In this document: positions 60,385 to 64,000 of the stretch, in pieces
How positions within the stretch are numbered: the stretch's first letter is position 1
How the letters are laid out: every line of letters begins with the position of its first letter
Assembly (NCBI GenBank): GCA_001875255.1
Contig: MJAN01000004.1
Span: forward strand, 124,001-188,000
Direction: 5' to 3'
Source of the DNA: Candidatus Sabulitectum silens
GTDB taxonomy: Bacteria; Fermentibacterota; Fermentibacteria; Fermentibacterales; JCC-6
Length of the DNA: 64,000 nt
Notes under the pieces: generated by a model
Told to the model about the DNA's origin: nothing
Databases searched by the model: none
Seen by the model: the letters and a program-made list of their open reading frames with translations, nothing else
Position numbers and translations under genes: made by a program

Positions 60385-62251
60385 ATGAACCTGGAAGAAC
60401 TGAAAAGCCTGCAGCGGTCAGCCGCCGCGGAACACGGATCATACGCCGCGGCCCTCATGGTATGCGCCGGCACCGCCTGCGTGGCGGGAAAGGCCCTTCC
60501 CCTTATAGAACAGCTCAGAAAAGAACTGAAGAGCAGGGGGCTCGATAAAAAGTACCTGGTGGTCCCCACCGGATGCAACGGCTTCTGCGCCCAGGGCCCC
60601 GTAATGGTGGTTCAGCCAGGGGGTATTTTCTACCAGAAACTCACCACCGACCACATCCCGGAGATAATCGAGAAGCATCTTGAGGGCGGAGAGCCGGTGG
60701 AGAGCCTTCTCTACCACATCCACGGCCGTCCCGTACCGAAAATGGACGACATACCCTTCTTCGGCAAGCAGAAGCTCCTGGCCCTCAGGCACAGGGGTAT
60801 GCTGAACCCGGAATCAATCGAAGACTACATAAGGGTAGGTGGATACCAGGGTATACACAGGGTGCTCACAGAGATGACACCGGGTCAGGTAACCGCGGTG
60901 GTCCTCAGAAGCGGCCTCCGGGGCAGGGGCGGCGGAGGCTTCCCCGCCGGGGTCAAGTGGCAGAGCTGCGTGGCGGCCTCGGAAAAGTCCGGCAGGAACC
61001 GGTGGTCGTATGCAATGCCGACGAGGGTGATCCCGGAGCCTTCATGGACCGTTCCATAGTAGAGGCGGATCCCACTGCGTGATAGAGGGAATGATGGCAG
61101 GCGCCTACGCCGTTGGGGCGGAAGAGGGCTACATCTACATCCGCAAGGAATACCCCCTGGCAATGCAACGCCTCGAGAAGGCCATCGCCCAGGCGACTGA
61201 GAAGGGCCTCCTCGGCGGGAACATATTCGGAACCGATTTCAGCTTCACCATAAAGGTGCACCGGGGTGCCGGAGCCTTCGTCTGCGGTGAATCCAGCGCC
61301 CTCATGGCTTCCATGGCGGGTATGCCCGGAGAGCCCAGGGCGAAGTACGTCCGCTCGGTGGAAAAGGGCTACAAAGACGGCCCCACGGTACTGAACAACG
61401 TGGAAACCTGGGCCAATGTATCCCTCATCATGGAGAAGGGCGCCGACTGGTTCGCTTCCATAGGCACCGGTGACGTATCGAAGAATCCCTGGAACGGCTG
61501 CAGCGGAACCAAGGTGTTCAGCCTGGTGGGAGATGTGAACAACATCGGCCTGGTGGAGGTCCCCATGGGCATCACCCTCAGGGAGATCATATACGACATA
61601 GGCGGAGGCATCCCCGGGGGCAGAAGCTTCAAGGGCGTCCAGACCGGAGGCCCATCCGGCGGGATCATCCCCGGGGAGAAGCTGGACCTTCCCGTGGACT
61701 TCGACAGCCTCACCGCCGAGGGTTCCATGATGGGTTCCGGCGGCATGGTGGTTATGGACCAGAACACCTGCATGGTACAGATAGCCAAGTACTTCGTCGA
61801 CTTCCTGAAGGGCGAGAGCTGCGGCAAGTGCACCCCATGCCGTGAGGGGCTCGTCGCCCTGGGCCAGATACTTGAGAGAATAGTTGAGGGCAATGGCAGG
61901 CAGGGCGACCTGGAACTCCTGGAGAGCTACGGGTCCACAATGAAGGACAGTTGCCTCTGCGCCCTGGGGAAGGACGCCCCAAACCCGGTGCTGAGCACCA
62001 TCAGATACTTCCGCAACGAGTACATGGCCCACATAGAGGAAAAGCGCTGCCCCGCGGGGAAGTGCCATGCCCTTATCAACTACAGGATCATCCCGGAGAA
62101 CTGCACAGGCTGCACCCTCTGCGCCAGGAAGTGCCCGGTGGAGGCAATTTCGGGAACTCCGAAGCAAGTGCATGAGATAGACCCCGACAAGTGCATCAGG
62201 TGCGGCATCTGCTATGATGTCTGCAACTTCGGCGCTGTGGAGGTGAAGTAA
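60385..62251 (+). CDS. NuoF/HydB-like FMN- and NAD(H)-binding flavoprotein (frameshifted)
   Basis: About 622 aa with this domain order: an N-terminal thioredoxin-like [2Fe-2S] domain (VCAGTACVAG ... PTGCNGFCAQGP, residues ~20-90); the FMN/NAD domain (LRGRGGGGFPAGVKW, CNADEGDPGAFMDR, GAFVCGESSALM); the [4Fe-4S] motif ESCGKCTPCREG; and a C-terminal 2x[4Fe-4S] ferredoxin (CTGCTLCARKCP, CIRCGICYDVC). This composition equals the HydB/BfuB-type subunit of flavin-based bifurcating enzymes. Frame changes lie near 61000 and 61070. It is coupled to both neighbours, with 1-nt gaps or overlaps. Confidence 0.92.
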
Positions 62252-62891
62252 TGACTGAGAAACTGATCACCGCGACCATCGATGGCGTGGAAGTACAGGT
62301 ACCCCCGGACACAACGGTCCTCGAAGCGGCACTGAAACTGGACATACACATTCCCACGCTCTGCCACAGTGAGCTTGTGGAGCCCTACGGCGCCTGCCGT
62401 ATCTGCACCGTGGAGGTGGACGAGGGCCGGGGGCCGAAGCTGGTTACCAGCTGCAACTATCCCATCCGAAGGGATTGCACCGTAAACACGAAAAGCGAAA
62501 GGGTCCTCTCCAACAGGAAGAACATCCTGGCCATGATGATGGCCCGGTGGCCGGAGGTCAAGAAGGTAAAGGATATGGCGAAGTTCCACGGTGTGGAACA
62601 CCCGGGCTTCCACCACCCGAAGGTGGACTTCAACCCACACGCATGCATACTCTGCGGACTCTGCACCAGGATCTGCAGCCAGGGCATCTGGGAGGATGTG
62701 ATCAACTTCGCAGGCAGGGGCGAGGACAGGGAAGTCCGTATGCCCTACGAAACCATAGAGAGCCACTGCGTAAGCTGCGGGGCCTGTGCCGAGATCTGCC
62801 CCACCGGAGCCATCACAATGTCCAAGGACCCGAACCACCCCACGACCAGGAGATGATCAGAAGGGCGGGGATGAGGTTACGAAGGAAATGA
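62251..62891 (+). CDS. NuoG-N/ferredoxin-like iron-sulfur subunit (frameshifted end)
   Basis: About 213 aa. The plant-type [2Fe-2S] domain comes first (CHSELVEPYGACRICTVEV ... SCNYPI), then two [4Fe-4S] motifs (CILCGLCTRIC and CVSCGACAEICPTGA). It matches the N-terminal part of NuoG or of [FeFe]-hydrogenase HydA without a catalytic domain. A lost C near 62840 moves the apparent stop to 62856; the corrected frame ends at 62891 in an ATGA overlap with the large AOR subunit, which supports the correction. It is the likely electron conduit to the AOR. Confidence 0.88.
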
Positions 62892-64000
62892 TCCTCATGG
62901 ACACCGAGCAGTGCAACATGCGTGCCGTTGGCACCGCCCACCTCACCGAGATAATGGACGCCTACGACCTACTCCCGGTGATGAACTACCAGTACGGCTC
63001 CCACGAAGACACGAAGAACATCGAGAGCCGCGTATTCATCGAGAACTACCTCACACAGGGGGTTCCCGACGGCTGCTACCTGGGCTGTTCCATGGCCTGC
63101 GCCAAGGCGGCGGAGGGTTTCCAGCTGAAGACCGGCCCCTACAAGGGTCAGAAGGTCCTGGTGGACGGCCCGGAATACGAAACAGTAGGCGGCTCCTCCA
63201 ACATGGGCGTATTCAACCCCCACTTCCCCATCGAATACAACTTCTACTGCGATACCTACGGCATAGACACCATAAGCTTCGCCACCGCCACGGCATTCGT
63301 GATGGAATGCTACGAAGCGGGAATCCTTGACATGGAGAAGACCGGCGGCCTCGACCTAAGGTTCGGCAACTGGGAACACGCCATGGAGCTTCTTCACCGG
63401 ATGGGACGGGGCGAGGGCTTCGGCCTCATAGCCGGCAGGGGCATCAGGTACATGAAGAAGTACTTCGCCGAGAACTACGGCGCCGACCCCGGTTTCCTTC
63501 AGGACATTGGAATGGAAGCCAAGGGCATGGAGTACTCCGAGTATGTCACCAAGGAATCCCTGGCACAGCAGGGGGGCTATGGAATCGCCCTTAAGGGCGC
63601 CCAGCACGACGAGGCATGGCTGATCTTCATGGATATGGTCAACAAGCAGATACCCTCCTTCGAAGACAAGGCCGAGGCGCTGCACTACTTCCCCATGTGG
63701 AGGACCTGGTTCGGGCTGAACGGCCTCTGCAAGCTTCCCTGGAACGATGTGGAGCCGGCGGACAACGCCGAAACCGACGAGCCGGCCAAGGTACCTGGCC
63801 ATGTTCAGGGCTACTGCGAACTCTTTGAGGGGGTAACGGGAAAGCCCCAGACCATGGACAGCCTCATCGTGATGAGCGAAAGGGTCTACAACTTCCAGAG
63901 GGTCTTCAACCTGAAAATGGGCTTCGGCACAAGGGAACACGACAAAATACCCTACCGCTCCGCCGGCCGGTTACCAACCGGGAGTACGAGAGCCGGGTTG
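62888..64000 (+). CDS. Aldehyde:ferredoxin oxidoreductase catalytic domains as large subunit, cut by window edge
   Basis: At least 370 residues are visible, starting directly in AOR domain 2 with no N-terminal domain. PDGCYLGCSMACAKAAEGF carries the Cys ligands of the [4Fe-4S] cluster next to the pterin; GPEYETVGGSSNMGVF and CDTYGIDTISFATATAF are AOR domain-2 segments, and LNGLCKLPW offers the fourth Cys. The ATG at 62888 overlaps the upstream stop (ATGA). A frame change lies near 63968, just before the window edge. With the small subunit at 59120 it makes one complete tungsten/molybdenum AOR. The aldehyde oxidised is unknown. Confidence 0.88.
   Translation, partial: MILMDTEQCNMRAVGTAHLTEIMDAYDLLPVMNYQYGSHEDTKNIESRVFIENYLTQGVPDGCYLGCSMACAKAAEGFQLKTGPYKGQKVLVDGPEYETVGGSSNMGVFNPHFPIEYNFYCDTYGIDTISFATATAFVMECYEAGILDMEKTGGLDLRFGNWEHAMELLHRMGRGEGFGLIAGRGIRYMKKYFAENYGADPGFLQDIGMEAKGMEYSEYVTKESLAQQGGYGIALKGAQHDEAWLIFMDMVNKQIPSFEDKAEALHYFPMWRTWFGLNGLCKLPWNDVEPADNAETDEPAKVPGHVQGYCELFEGVTGKPQTMDSLIVMSERVYNFQRVFNLKMGFGTREHDKIPYRSAGRLPTGSTRAGL

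Noticed and set aside
60953-62173. 406-aa open frame on the minus strand opposite the NuoF-like gene
   Set aside because: It is the antisense shadow of a well-supported flavoprotein gene; high G+C content keeps the opposite frame open. No family pattern or ribosome site.

Overview
The window is about 64 kb of bacterial chromosome from a Gram-negative, probably anaerobic organism. Outer-membrane biology is shown by a TonB-dependent receptor ending in an aromatic residue, an Mla/MCE lipid-transport cassette and several lipoproteins. Anaerobic metabolism is suggested by the oxygen-sensitive class III ribonucleotide reductase with its radical-SAM activase, a radical-SAM HemW-type protein and a tungsten-type aldehyde oxidoreductase. 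A gingipain-like C25 protease with a C-terminal FlgD/Por-type sorting domain points to the FCB superphylum, perhaps a candidate phylum such as Fermentibacterota; that placement is inference. A selenocysteine tRNA is present.

Layout. 1-17.5 kb: ThyX (partial) and a GH84-like glycosidase on the minus strand, then ftcD and transketolase on the plus strand, then a long minus-strand run from 17.5 down to 5.1 kb. In transcription order that run is STAS-MlaE, MlaF, MlaD, PqiC-like lipoprotein, alkaline-phosphatase-superfamily enzyme, HtpG, PrsW-like protease, UPF0104 flippase-like protein, MOSC protein, TldD, TldE and a geranylgeranyl-reductase-type flavoprotein: an envelope and protein-quality cluster. 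17.5-21 kb (plus): a tiny membrane ORF, a HAD phosphatase, and a PTS-IIA-like protein coupled to a CPA2 antiporter. 21-27.5 kb (minus): C25 protease, HutH, a beta-propeller lipoprotein, and a PadR/HAAS-membrane-protein pair with an iterated operator. 27.7-28.9 kb: a PAS protein, a three-copy repeat family, a broken tRNA-Arg copy and an intact tRNA-Arg(CCT). 28.9-41.6 kb: HemW, VOC protein, LepA, an acetyltransferase and alpha-glucan phosphorylase, a lipoprotein, the TonB receptor and a large HEAT-type protein. 41.6-53.6 kb: tRNA-Sec followed by tandem repeats, MarR-MATE, TcdA, TatD, YitT, guaA, purF, pyrG, an HD-GYP response regulator, CutC and an EamA transporter. 53.6-56.8 kb: NrdR boxes, nrdD, a separate glycyl-radical ORF and nrdG. 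56.8-64 kb: a ThiF-like protein, a second phosphatase/sulfatase-like lipoprotein, then the most interesting locus: a split aldehyde:ferredoxin oxidoreductase whose small (N-domain) and large (catalytic) subunits flank NuoE-, NuoF- and NuoG-like subunits. This looks like a candidate flavin-based electron-bifurcating aldehyde oxidoreductase.

Sequence quality dominates the annotation. Roughly 70 apparent frameshifts fall across most genes, including essential ones (pyrG, guaA, purF, lepA, nrdD). Where I could inspect them they are mostly single-base deletions in short G/C or T homopolymers, and two in pyrG nearly compensate. I treat these as sequencing or assembly error and report each gene as one unit across its frames. 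Starts were chosen from Shine-Dalgarno sequences and from the frequent 4-nt stop/start overlaps (ATGA, GTGA, TTGA).
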